Assembly: GCF_900129685.1 (NCBI RefSeq)
Contig: NZ_FQWM01000006.1
Location: 62,001 to 126,000 of the forward strand
Length of the DNA: 64,000 bases
Direction of reading: 5' to 3'
Origin: Cognatishimia maritima
GTDB taxonomy: Bacteria > Pseudomonadota > Alphaproteobacteria > Rhodobacterales > Rhodobacteraceae
In this document: one piece after another, positions 34,691 to 42,710 of the stretch
Numbering within the stretch: position 1 is the stretch's first letter
Layout: the number at the start of each line of letters is the position of its first letter
The notes under the pieces: model-generated
What the model saw: only the letters and a program-made list of their open reading frames with translations
Told to the model about the DNA's origin: nothing
Database searches by the model: none
Translations under genes and position numbers: made by a program

Positions 34691-35131
34691 TTACTTAGCA
34701 GCTTTTTTCGCTGCTGCAGTTGCGTCCGCAGTTGCTTTCTTAACAGCTGCAGTTGCGCCTTCAGTTGCTTCTTTGGAAGCAGACATCATCAGTTCAACAG
34801 TTTCGGATTGAACTTTTTTCGCAACTTCAGCGAAGGCCGCCATATTTTCCGCAGCAACTTCAGCCTGCGCAGATGCGAAGTCAGTCATTGCTTTCGCGTA
34901 GTCTGCAGGCTCTGGTTTCGCTTTGGACATATCTGCCAGTTTGGTCAGAGTGTCTTTGGTCCACTTGGAAGAGATTTCAGAGGATTTCTCTGCAGCTTCC
35001 AGCGCAACGCCAGCCAGTTTTTCGTTCAGTTCTGCAGTGCTTTTGAACGCGTCGTCCAGAGCGGAAGTGTCCACTGGAAATGCGCCCATCATGTCTTTCA
35101 GAACGGCGGTCATATCTTGAGTTTTTGCCAT
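34691..35131 (-). CDS. phaP: Phasin family protein
   Basis: The 146-residue protein is almost wholly helical (DDAFKSTAELNEKLAGVALEAAEKSSEISSKWTKDTLTKLADMSK) and ends in a Lys/Ala-rich tail repeated as AAVKKATADATAAAKKAAK. This is the phasin_2 type of granule-coat protein that stabilises PHA granules and blocks coalescence. The ATG at 35131 starts MAKTQDMTAVLKD, the common form; the frame upstream is open but AT-rich. A CTGC-N3-GCAG palindrome at 35226-35236 lies 95 bases before the ATG. Confidence 0.9.
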   Translation of the reverse strand: MAKTQDMTAVLKDMMGAFPVDTSALDDAFKSTAELNEKLAGVALEAAEKSSEISSKWTKDTLTKLADMSKAKPEPADYAKAMTDFASAQAEVAAENMAAFAEVAKKVQSETVELMMSASKEATEGATAAVKKATADATAAAKKAAK

Positions 35132-35225
35132 TGTCTTAATCCTACATAGATGTGCGGGCCTATCCCGCAGTTTCTGCATCTGCAAACTATATACATGCCG
35201 CACTGCAGCATTTCAAGTATTTTTT

Positions 35226-35236
35226 CTGCATCGCAG
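35226..35236. promoter_or_regulatory. Candidate PhaR operator upstream of phasin
   Basis: CTGCATCGCAG is a perfect CTGC-N3-GCAG palindrome, the form reported for PhaR sites in Rhodobacter and Paracoccus. It lies in the phasin promoter region among other CTGCA/TGCAG half-sites (35173-35212). Confidence 0.55.
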
Positions 35237-35258
35237 CAAAATTAATTTCAATTTGAGA

Positions 35259-37061
35259 TCAACGCGTTGCTTGGATCTTTACGTAAGACCCCGGTGCATC
35301 CTCTAGCGGAGGATGATCCGAATCGCCCGGTTCGCGCGCTGGGATCATCTTCCCAGACTGAGATGACAACCATGTGTCCCAACGCGGCCACCAAGACCCT
35401 TCGGTGTATTCTGCTTTCTCGATCCACTCATCCGCAGAAAGATTCAGATCCTTGTTGGTGTAGTGCCCGTATTTCTTCTTGCTGGGTGGATTGACGATAC
35501 CTGCGATGTGGCCAGACTCAGAAACGATAAAGGTGCGGTTTTTGCTTTTGGTCTGCTGGAAGCCCCGATAGCAATCTTTCCAACGCGCAATATGGTCGGT
35601 CTCACAGGTGACTGCGCAGATGGGCAACGTCACGTCGCTGATGTGCAGCTTCTCGCCAAACATCTCAATGCCCTCGTCCACAAATTGGTTTTGCTGGCAA
35701 AGTTTGCGCAGATACTGCACCACCATAACGCCCGGCAAGCCCGACCCATCGCCGTTCCAGTACAACAGATCAAAGGCCGGCGGCGCTTCCCCCATCATGT
35801 AACTGCGAATGGCGGGACCGTAGATTAGGTCATTGGAGCGCAGGAAGCTGAAGGTGCGCTGCATAATAAAGGAGCGCAAGATGCCTTCTTCATCCGCCTC
35901 TTCCTCGATGCCATCGACAAAATCGTCCTGCAGGAAGGGCGTGAATTCGCCTTGGTCTGCGAAATCCGTCAATGTCGTAAAGAAGGTCGCGGATTTGATG
36001 GATTTGTCGCCCCGCTTTTTCAACAGCGACAAAGTCAGGTTCAGCGTGGTGCCGGCGATGCAATAGCCCACAACATTGAGTTGCTTTTGCTTGGTCAATT
36101 TCTTGACCTCATCCATCGCAACCAGATAGCCCTCTTCGATGTAGTCTTCGAGGCTGACATTTGCGAAGGACCGATCCGGGTTAACCCAGCTGACCACAAA
36201 TACGGTGTATCCTTGATCCACCAGCCATTTGATTAGGCTATTCTTTTCCTTGAGGTCCAAAATGTAATATTTGTTGATCCAAGGCGGAAAAATCACCAGC
36301 GGGATCTCATGGACCTGATCTGTGGTCGGAGCATATTGCAAAAGCTCCATCATGCGATTGCGGAAAACCACCTTGCCTGGCGTGGTCGCAACGTTCTTGC
36401 CAAGTTCAAACGCATTTTCGTCCGCGAGCTTTACTATCAACTCGCCATTGTTGGCCTCTAAGTCACGGATCAGGTTTTCTAAGCCTGCAATCAGGGACTT
36501 CCCTTCGGTCTCAACTGCCTTTTCCAACGCATCTGGATTGGTGCCAAGAAAGTTCGTCGGCGCCATCATGTCGACGATTTGGTCCGAGAAATACTTCAGT
36601 CTCGCGCGTTCCTTTGAGGGTAAATCTTCTATTGAATCCACAGCGTTACGGATCGCTTCGGCGTTCAGCATGTATTGCTGTTTGATAAAGTTGAAATAGG
36701 GATTGCTTTGCCAGAGCGGGTTGGCAAAACGTCGGTCTGTTGGGGTTGGGTCTTCGGGCGCTTCCAGTTTGCCTTGTGCCAGCATGTGCTGCGCCTCGAC
36801 AAAGTGTTTGACCGACTTCCCCCAGAACTCCATCTGCTGTTCAAGCACTTTAGATGGGTTATCGACCATCTCTGCCCAATAGGCGGTCGCTGCATTGGTA
36901 AAGACATCTTGATTCGGTGCGGCCAGTTCTGGTCGGACCGGACTATGTTTGGCCATTATTTCAACCAGACGTTGAGAAAGTTGCTCTACTTTCTCTAAAT
37001 TCTTGTTAAGTTCCTCGTATTTCGCGACTGCGGCACCGTCGTCAGTTGTCATATCAATCAC
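35259..37061 (-). CDS. phaC: Class I polyhydroxyalkanoate synthase
   Basis: The 600-residue synthase polymerises 3-hydroxyacyl-CoA into PHA on granule surfaces. The lipase-like box VVGYCIAGTTLNL (GxCxG) holds the catalytic Cys; the remaining triad lies in the conserved CAVTCETDHIARWKDCY (Asp) and SGHIAGIVNPPS (His) segments. PPWINKYYILDL and GYTVFVVSWVNPD are family hallmarks. The start is GTG 37061 (AAGG close upstream) or ATG 37052. It faces phaZ across a 97-base gap with a candidate PhaR site. Confidence 0.96.
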   Translation of the reverse strand: MIDMTTDDGAAVAKYEELNKNLEKVEQLSQRLVEIMAKHSPVRPELAAPNQDVFTNAATAYWAEMVDNPSKVLEQQMEFWGKSVKHFVEAQHMLAQGKLEAPEDPTPTDRRFANPLWQSNPYFNFIKQQYMLNAEAIRNAVDSIEDLPSKERARLKYFSDQIVDMMAPTNFLGTNPDALEKAVETEGKSLIAGLENLIRDLEANNGELIVKLADENAFELGKNVATTPGKVVFRNRMMELLQYAPTTDQVHEIPLVIFPPWINKYYILDLKEKNSLIKWLVDQGYTVFVVSWVNPDRSFANVSLEDYIEEGYLVAMDEVKKLTKQKQLNVVGYCIAGTTLNLTLSLLKKRGDKSIKSATFFTTLTDFADQGEFTPFLQDDFVDGIEEEADEEGILRSFIMQRTFSFLRSNDLIYGPAIRSYMMGEAPPAFDLLYWNGDGSGLPGVMVVQYLRKLCQQNQFVDEGIEMFGEKLHISDVTLPICAVTCETDHIARWKDCYRGFQQTKSKNRTFIVSESGHIAGIVNPPSKKKYGHYTNKDLNLSADEWIEKAEYTEGSWWPRWDTWLSSQSGKMIPAREPGDSDHPPLEDAPGSYVKIQATR

Positions 37062-37076
37062 CAGACCTTATCGTCG

Positions 37077-37087
37077 CTGCTACGCAG
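37077..37087. promoter_or_regulatory. Candidate PhaR operator between phaC and phaZ
   Basis: CTGCTACGCAG is a perfect CTGC-N3-GCAG palindrome in the 97-base divergent region between the phaC and phaZ starts, sitting 16 bases before the phaC start. It matches the element upstream of phasin in all fixed positions. Confidence 0.5.
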
Positions 37088-37158
37088 CAATTGTGTGCGG
37101 CCGAAGGGGAGTCGGCCTTAATACCTCGTACAATAGCGAGGAAACTTAGGAGACGCCA

Positions 37159-38430
37159 ATGCGATACATGGCCACCTACGACCTGATGGAAACTGTCCGC
37201 AACACCAACCAATGGCTGGGCGCGACCGCTAAAGCCATGACTGCCTACCCCATGTTTTCCATGGTGCCGAACCCCGCCCTGCATTGGATGGGGGCCTGGG
37301 GCGAAGTGACCGAGCGTACATACGCGCGCATGGTCACTAAACCTGATTGGGGCATCCATTCTTTCACCTGCGAAGACGGCAAAGACCACGTGGTCCAAAT
37401 TGAAACAGTCGTGGAACGTGATTTCGGCGATCTGATTCATTTTTCCGTCCAAGGCCGCAAGCGCAAGCGCAAACAGGTGATGCTGGTTGCGCCAATGTCT
37501 GGTCACTACGCGACGCTCCTGCGTTCAACCGTGATCTCCCTATTGCCGGATTGTGAAGTTTACGTAACCGATTGGCACAACGCCCGCGACATTCCGGTCT
37601 CTGCTGGCAAGTTCGACGTCGAAGACTACACGCTCTACCTTGTCGACTTCATGCGAGAGTTGGGGCCCGAAACCCATGTCATTGCGATTTGTCAGCCAGC
37701 ACCGCTGACGCTGGCCGCGACCGCTTATCTGGCAGAACAAGACCCAAAGGCGCAGCCGCGCACTTTGACGTTGATTGGTGGCCCGATTGACCCGAATGCA
37801 AATGCGACCGACGTGACCGACTTTGGTCACCGTGTGTCCATGGGGCAATTGCAGGAAACCATGATCCAACGCGTTGGCTTTAAATATGCTGGCGTTGGGC
37901 GCAAGGTCTATCCCGGACTGCTGCAGCTGAGTTCCTTCATGTCGATGAACGCAGAGCGCCATTCGCAGGCCTTTATGAATCAAATTACGCGCGTGATGAA
38001 GGGCGAAGCCTCTGATCACGACGCACACAACCGTTTCTATGACGAATACCTTGCTGTCATGGATATGCCTGCAGAGTTTTATCTGTCGACGGTTGAACGC
38101 ATCTTTAAGAACGGGGAAATCGCGAACAACGAATTCGTTGTTGCGGGTCATAAGGTCGACATTGGCAAGATCACCACGGTCGCGGTGAAAACCGTTGAAG
38201 GCGCGAAAGATGATATATCGGCCCCCGGCCAATGTGTTGCCGCGCTGGATCTGCTGACCGGTCTGCCGGACGAAAAGAAAGCAAGTTACGTCGAACCCGA
38301 AGCCGGTCACTATGGCATCTTCGCAGGTCGCAGCTGGCGCAATAATATCCGCCCGCTGGTTTTGGATTTCATCCAGAGCAACAGCCCAGAGCCGCAGAAG
38401 AAACCAGCAAACAAAAACGCGGCCGCGTAA
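37159..38430 (+). CDS. phaZ: Intracellular PHA depolymerase
   Basis: The 423-residue enzyme degrades native PHA granules inside the cell. VVERDFGDLIHF and IAICQPAPLTLAA (the cysteine-containing box that replaces the serine lipase box in PhaZ1-type enzymes) are diagnostic; the C-terminal GHYGIFAGRSWRNNI holds the His of the triad. No signal peptide is present, as expected for the intracellular type. It is divergent from phaC, which puts synthesis and breakdown under a shared control region. Confidence 0.94.
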   Translation: MRYMATYDLMETVRNTNQWLGATAKAMTAYPMFSMVPNPALHWMGAWGEVTERTYARMVTKPDWGIHSFTCEDGKDHVVQIETVVERDFGDLIHFSVQGRKRKRKQVMLVAPMSGHYATLLRSTVISLLPDCEVYVTDWHNARDIPVSAGKFDVEDYTLYLVDFMRELGPETHVIAICQPAPLTLAATAYLAEQDPKAQPRTLTLIGGPIDPNANATDVTDFGHRVSMGQLQETMIQRVGFKYAGVGRKVYPGLLQLSSFMSMNAERHSQAFMNQITRVMKGEASDHDAHNRFYDEYLAVMDMPAEFYLSTVERIFKNGEIANNEFVVAGHKVDIGKITTVAVKTVEGAKDDISAPGQCVAALDLLTGLPDEKKASYVEPEAGHYGIFAGRSWRNNIRPLVLDFIQSNSPEPQKKPANKNAAA

Positions 38431-38469
38431 GGCCGCGTGGAACTCTGTTGTATCGGATGTGATTGATCG

Positions 38470-39216
38470 TCAGCGCGACAGGTTGATCACATCCAGAACA
38501 GCCTCTTCAATCAGTTTTAAACAGGTCTCATCCGAGAACCGGTGATCTGCGTCTTTGACAAGCGTCAATCGGATGTCATCGCCCTGTGCATGCTCTAGCA
38601 GCCGTATTGCTGTGTCCGTTGAAACAGCCGTGTCTGCTGTGCCCTGCAGAAACCGTACCGGGCAGTCAAACGTCATTGGGCTGCGCAGGACAAGGTTCTT
38701 GCGACCGTCTTCGATCATGCGTTTGGTGATTATGTAGGGCTCCATATAGTCGCTCGGCAATTCGACATGTCCCACGGATTCCAAAGCGGCCTTTTGATCA
38801 TCGCTGAAACCGGCCCAATAGCTGTCTTCAGTGAAATCAGGCGCAGCGGCAATGGTGACCAAGCCCGCCAAACGGTCCGGCTGTGCTTTGGCCAGCAGCA
38901 AAGCCTGCCAACCACCCATAGACGAGCCAACCAAAACGTAAGGTCCGTCGATCAGCGTATTCACGGCCTCAAGGGAATCCTCATGCCAATCGCCAATGCA
39001 ACCCTCTTCGAACCGGCCAGAGCTTTCTCCGTGACCAGAATAGTCAAACCGCAAAAACGCGCGCCCCTGCGCCTTGCACCATGCCTCAAGATGGATGGCT
39101 TTGGTGCCCTCCATGTCCGACTTTAGCCCGCCCAGGAACACGACGCATGGCCCCTGCACCTCTGTTTTGTGATAGGCGATCTTGCGACCGTGCGGAGTTG
39201 TCAGAAACTGAACCAT
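38470..39216 (-). CDS. Alpha/beta hydrolase
   Basis: The 248-residue hydrolase has the nucleophile elbow VGSSMGGWQ (Ser), an RFDYSGHGESSG oxyanion segment and a late His in DADHRFSDETC. The layout, including VFLGGLKSDMEGTKA at the N-terminus, is close to the ABHD10/serine aminopeptidase-like group of esterases and depalmitoylases. The substrate is unknown; the lack of a signal suggests the cytoplasm. It converges with phaZ, 39 bases apart, and could belong to PHA oligomer handling, though nothing proves that. Confidence 0.85.
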   Translation of the reverse strand: MVQFLTTPHGRKIAYHKTEVQGPCVVFLGGLKSDMEGTKAIHLEAWCKAQGRAFLRFDYSGHGESSGRFEEGCIGDWHEDSLEAVNTLIDGPYVLVGSSMGGWQALLLAKAQPDRLAGLVTIAAAPDFTEDSYWAGFSDDQKAALESVGHVELPSDYMEPYIITKRMIEDGRKNLVLRSPMTFDCPVRFLQGTADTAVSTDTAIRLLEHAQGDDIRLTLVKDADHRFSDETCLKLIEEAVLDVINLSR

Positions 39217-39297
39217 GGGGACCTCATTCTTTGCTCCCCGTTCTTAAACCTGAGTTGGAAAGGTCGGTCAAAGCGATTTGCAAAGTGGACACACAAA

Positions 39298-39324
39298 CGC
39301 AGGGCGACCAATGGCAGCCCTGCG
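39298..39324 (-). terminator. Possible terminator of the TRAP operon
   Basis: CGCAGGGC and GCCCTGCG form an eight-base-pair stem with an eleven-base loop, 21 bases after the dctM-like stop on the minus strand. Only a weak T-rich stretch (GTTTGTGT) follows, so termination may be partial. Confidence 0.45.
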
Positions 39325-39344
39325 CGTCAGATCGATAATGCGAC

Positions 39345-40736
39345 CTAGTTTGTGATGATCTCTGGTCCCATGACCGCGTTCGGCAAGACCGTCGATATCC
39401 ACGGGACGTAGGTCACAAGGATCAGGAACACGAACATGATGGCCAGGAAGGGCAGCGCTGCCCGCACCACACCCATCATCGACATATTGGCCACCCCTGC
39501 AGTCACAAAGAGGTTCAGACCAACCGGCGGTGTGATCATGCCGATCTCCATATTGACCACCATGATGATGCCCAAATGGATGGGGTCGATGCCCAGTTCC
39601 ATCGCAATTGGGAACACCAAAGGTGCAACGATGACCAAGAGCCCCGAAGGTTCCATGAACTGGCCGCCGATCAGCAAGATTACGTTCACGATCACAAGGA
39701 ACATGACCGGACCAAAGCCGTAGCCGAGCATCCATTCTGTGATCTTTTGCGGCAGTTGCTCATCCGTGATGACGTGTTTCAGCAGCAGCGCGTTGGCGAT
39801 GACAAACATCAGCGTGATGATCAGCTTGCCTGCATCCCGCAGCGTGGCAACCGTGTCCTTGTGCCAAAGGGCGGTCACAAGGGCTTGCGGGCGCCGGAGC
39901 AGCGACGTGCGATCCCCGTCCTCGCCGGCAAGCGGCCCCATATCGCGGTAAATGTAGGTTGCTACCAAGAAAGCATAGACAGAGGCCACAGCCGCCGCTT
40001 CGGTTGGTGTAAAGATCGCGCCCGTCACACCGGGGATGCCATAGATGCCGACCATGATGATGACGATCAGCAACAGACCCCAGATCGCGTCTTTCAAGCT
40101 GGCCCAGATTTCGCCAAAGCCTGCGAACTCACCTGCAGGCATGTTTTTGATCCGCGCCATCACATAGATGCCGATCATCAGCATGGTGCCCGCCATAATG
40201 CCGGGAATGACGCCTGCAAGGAACATCCGGCCCACCGACACCTCAACAGCCGCCGCATAGACAACCATCACGATGGAAGGCGGGATCAGAATGCCCAAAG
40301 TGCCCGCGTTGGCGATGACACCCGCTGCGAATTCCTTGGTGTACCCAACCTGCCGCATCGCGGCGATCACAATGGAGCCAATGGCGACAACCGTTGCCGG
40401 GGAACTGCCCGACAATGCGGCGAACATCATGCAGGCAAGCACACCCGAAATCGCCAGCCCACCGCGAAAATGCCCGACCAACGCGATGGAAAAGCGAATG
40501 ATCCGCTGCGCCACGCCACCTGTCGACATAAAGCTGGAGGCCAAGATGAAGAATGGGATCGCCAATAGGGTCGAGTGACCTTCGAATGCCTCAAACAAAG
40601 TCTGCGCCACCGATGCCAGCGAACTGTCCGAAAAGATCAGCAGGAACAGGATGGATGAAAAGCCAAGGCTTACTGCAATCGGCACGCCAATCAGCATCAG
40701 GCCTACGATCAGACCAAAAAGAATTAAGATTTCCAT
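39345..40736 (-). CDS. TRAP transporter large permease (DctM-like)
   Basis: The 463-residue inner membrane protein has about twelve helices with DctM signatures: SGSSPATVVAIGSI, TLGILIPPSI near the middle and IGMITPPVGLNLFV near the end. A hydrophilic insert of about 40 residues (GPLAGEDGDRTSLLRRPQ onward) makes it longer than the usual 425-430. With the small permease it forms the sodium-coupled channel for an organic acid delivered by the binding protein. Third gene of the operon, five bases after dctQ. Confidence 0.93.
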   Translation of the reverse strand: MEILILFGLIVGLMLIGVPIAVSLGFSSILFLLIFSDSSLASVAQTLFEAFEGHSTLLAIPFFILASSFMSTGGVAQRIIRFSIALVGHFRGGLAISGVLACMMFAALSGSSPATVVAIGSIVIAAMRQVGYTKEFAAGVIANAGTLGILIPPSIVMVVYAAAVEVSVGRMFLAGVIPGIMAGTMLMIGIYVMARIKNMPAGEFAGFGEIWASLKDAIWGLLLIVIIMVGIYGIPGVTGAIFTPTEAAAVASVYAFLVATYIYRDMGPLAGEDGDRTSLLRRPQALVTALWHKDTVATLRDAGKLIITLMFVIANALLLKHVITDEQLPQKITEWMLGYGFGPVMFLVIVNVILLIGGQFMEPSGLLVIVAPLVFPIAMELGIDPIHLGIIMVVNMEIGMITPPVGLNLFVTAGVANMSMMGVVRAALPFLAIMFVFLILVTYVPWISTVLPNAVMGPEIITN

Positions 40737-40741
40737 CTGAT

Positions 40742-41410
40742 TTACTCCTGAAGCTTGGCCGCCGCTTTGGCGACGTCGTCTTCGGCTTCGTGGCTCACGA
40801 TCAGCATATCAAGCTGGCCACGCCACACTTTCAGACCCGCTTGCACAAACCGCAGGACAAGCAAAGCCATCGACAATGGCATCACCAGATAGGGCACTAG
40901 CTTGGGAAGCTTTTCGTATTCATAGCCTTCGTTGAACACCGGCTCGAGCCAGCGCAAGAAGAACGGGACTGGAATGTCTTGGGTCTCATACCACCCCTGC
41001 CCGCGCACACCGGTGTCAAACCCGGTCGGGAACCAACGCCCCTCGGTGGGTGGCAAGTTGGCAAAGGGAGCCCAATAGTCCCACGCGCCTTTCAGCAACA
41101 AGAGCGCATAGGCCAGGCAAACAGCCACGACAAACAGCGCGAGAGGGCGGCGCAGGGATGCAGGGGCCGTGTTGACCAATGCGTCCACACCTAGGTGCAA
41201 CGTTTTCTTGACGGCGTAACTTGCCCCCAAAAGCACCAACCAGGCAAACAGAAACACCGTCAGTTCAAGCGCATAGAAGATATTGGAATTGAAACCGTAG
41301 CGGGCAACGACATTTGCAAACGTCAGCAATGTCATGACCCCTAGGATAATCGCGATGATCGTCTCTTCCAGACGGTCCATGCGCGACGAGGCATGGGACG
41401 CGGCAGTCAT
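40742..41410 (-). CDS. TRAP transporter small permease (DctQ-like)
   Basis: The 222-residue protein has four helices. It is longer than the common 160-190 residues because of a large hydrophilic loop (WDYWAPFANLPPTEGRW to EYEKLPKLV) between helices 3 and 4, probably periplasmic or peripheral, a form seen in C4-dicarboxylate systems of this group. The helix pair at VLLGASYAVKKTLHLGVDALV is the conserved DctQ core. It is placed between the binding protein and the large permease. Confidence 0.9.
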   Translation of the reverse strand: MTAASHASSRMDRLEETIIAIILGVMTLLTFANVVARYGFNSNIFYALELTVFLFAWLVLLGASYAVKKTLHLGVDALVNTAPASLRRPLALFVVAVCLAYALLLLKGAWDYWAPFANLPPTEGRWFPTGFDTGVRGQGWYETQDIPVPFFLRWLEPVFNEGYEYEKLPKLVPYLVMPLSMALLVLRFVQAGLKVWRGQLDMLIVSHEAEDDVAKAAAKLQE

Positions 41411-41475
41411 GTCGCTCCTCCTCCTTGATAAAATGGCGTCGTGAAGGACACGACGCCATGGATTGTTGGGAATGA

Positions 41476-42480
41476 TTAGTTGATCGCTGCGTTGATGGAT
41501 TGCGCGGCGTCGATGTTCTCTTGGCCTACATCCTCAGCGAATTGAGCCCAAACTGGCTTCATCGCCGTCACCCATGCTTCGCGCTGATCCTCGCTCAGCG
41601 TGCGGACAACGCCGCCTGCATCAATGATAGACTGGCGCGCTGCGAGGTTCACCGAAGTGGATTCAGCATTGCGGGTCGCAGTGACCTCGGCCACGATTGT
41701 CAGAAATTCTTCACGCACATCTTCAGGCAGGCCATCAAGCCAATCCACCGATGTCACAAGCAGGTAGTCCAGAATACCGTGGTCTGTTTCGGTGATGCCG
41801 TCCTGAACCTCGAAGAACTTCTTGCCGTAGATGTTGGACCATGTGTTTTCCTGTCCATCCACAACGCCTTGCTGCAATGCGCCGTATACCTCAGAGAACG
41901 CCATTTTCTGCGGGCTACCACCCATGGCTTCCATCTGTGCGACCAGCACGTCAGAAGATTGCACGCGGAATTTCAGCCCGTTTGCATCGGTGGGCAAAAG
42001 CAGCGGCTTGTTGGCTGACATCTGCTTCATGCCATTGTGCCAATAGGCCAGCCCCTGCAGGCCGCGGCGTTGCATGCTATCCAGCATCGCCTGACCGCTG
42101 TCAGACGCTTGGAACGCCTCGACGGCTTCGATGTTTTTGAACATGAATGGCAGGTCAAAAATGCGGAACTGCTTGGTGAATTTTTCGAACTTTGACAGCG
42201 AAGGGGCCGCCAGTTGAACGTCGCCTTGCAGCATCGCTTCGAGCACTTTGTTGTCGTTGTAAAGTGTCGAGTTCGGGAACACCTCAAGGCACATCTTGCC
42301 GTCCATCTCTTCGTTGATGCGCTTTTCTAGAAGCGCCGCAGCGATGCCCTTTGGGTGTTTGTCTGTGTTGGTTACGTGGCTGAACTTCACCACGATCTCG
42401 CCTTCGTCACAGGCTGCGAATGCAACGGACGGTAGACTTGCAACTGCGGCGACACAAGCCGCTTTCAAAATCGTTTTCAT
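41476..42480 (-). CDS. TRAP transporter binding protein (DctP-like)
   Basis: The 334-residue periplasmic protein has a Sec signal (MKTILKAACVAAVASLPSVAFA, cut before ACDEG). The DctP fold includes VKFSHVTNTDKHPKG, FPNSTLYNDNKVLEAMLQGDVQLAAPSL and the ligand-contacting GLKFRVQSSDVLVAQMEAMGGSPQKM (Arg clamp). GVVDGQENTWSN is the C4-dicarboxylate-type stretch. Succinate/malate/fumarate are plausible but unproven. Divergent from the DctB-like sensor, which suggests that sensor controls it. Confidence 0.93.
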   Translation of the reverse strand: MKTILKAACVAAVASLPSVAFAACDEGEIVVKFSHVTNTDKHPKGIAAALLEKRINEEMDGKMCLEVFPNSTLYNDNKVLEAMLQGDVQLAAPSLSKFEKFTKQFRIFDLPFMFKNIEAVEAFQASDSGQAMLDSMQRRGLQGLAYWHNGMKQMSANKPLLLPTDANGLKFRVQSSDVLVAQMEAMGGSPQKMAFSEVYGALQQGVVDGQENTWSNIYGKKFFEVQDGITETDHGILDYLLVTSVDWLDGLPEDVREEFLTIVAEVTATRNAESTSVNLAARQSIIDAGGVVRTLSEDQREAWVTAMKPVWAQFAEDVGQENIDAAQSINAAIN

Positions 42481-42525
42481 AGTGGTCTCCCTAATCTAAG
42501 CGCTCCTCTGCGCTGATGGTGCTAT

Positions 42526-42589
42526 TGGCGTATTCGCCAGAATTTGTGACAAGGGGGAAACCTAACGCCCAAAAAATAGTCACAATTTC
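42526..42589. promoter_or_regulatory. Inverted repeats in the dctP-dctB divergent region
   Basis: Two palindromic elements lie between the dctP start (42480) and dctB start (42711). TGGCG-TATT-CGCCA occupies 42526-42539. GAATTTGTGAC at 42540-42550 matches GTCACAATTTC at 42579-42589 as an inverted repeat (10 of 11) with a 28-base spacer. They may be operators for the downstream response regulator. No sigma-54 -24/-12 sequence was found by eye. Confidence 0.45.
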
Positions 42590-42710
42590 AAAACCTTACG
42601 CCATCACCTCGATTTCAGAAACGCGTTTGCCCGAATTTTCGGACAAAAAATCTTGTGCCACAAGGAGCAATCAGCGACCAATACCTAGCCCCATCACCGG
42701 AGTCGCCACC

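Noticed and set aside
38417-38438. Hairpin at the phaZ stop (ACGCGGCC and GGCCGCGT)
   Set aside because: It has no T run and overlaps the coding end; it may act in mRNA stability but is not supported as a terminator.
42481-42710. Sigma-54 promoter at the dctP/dctB divergent region
   Set aside because: No TGGCAC-N5-TTGC-like sequence was found on either strand by eye, in line with the regulator lacking an AAA+ domain.
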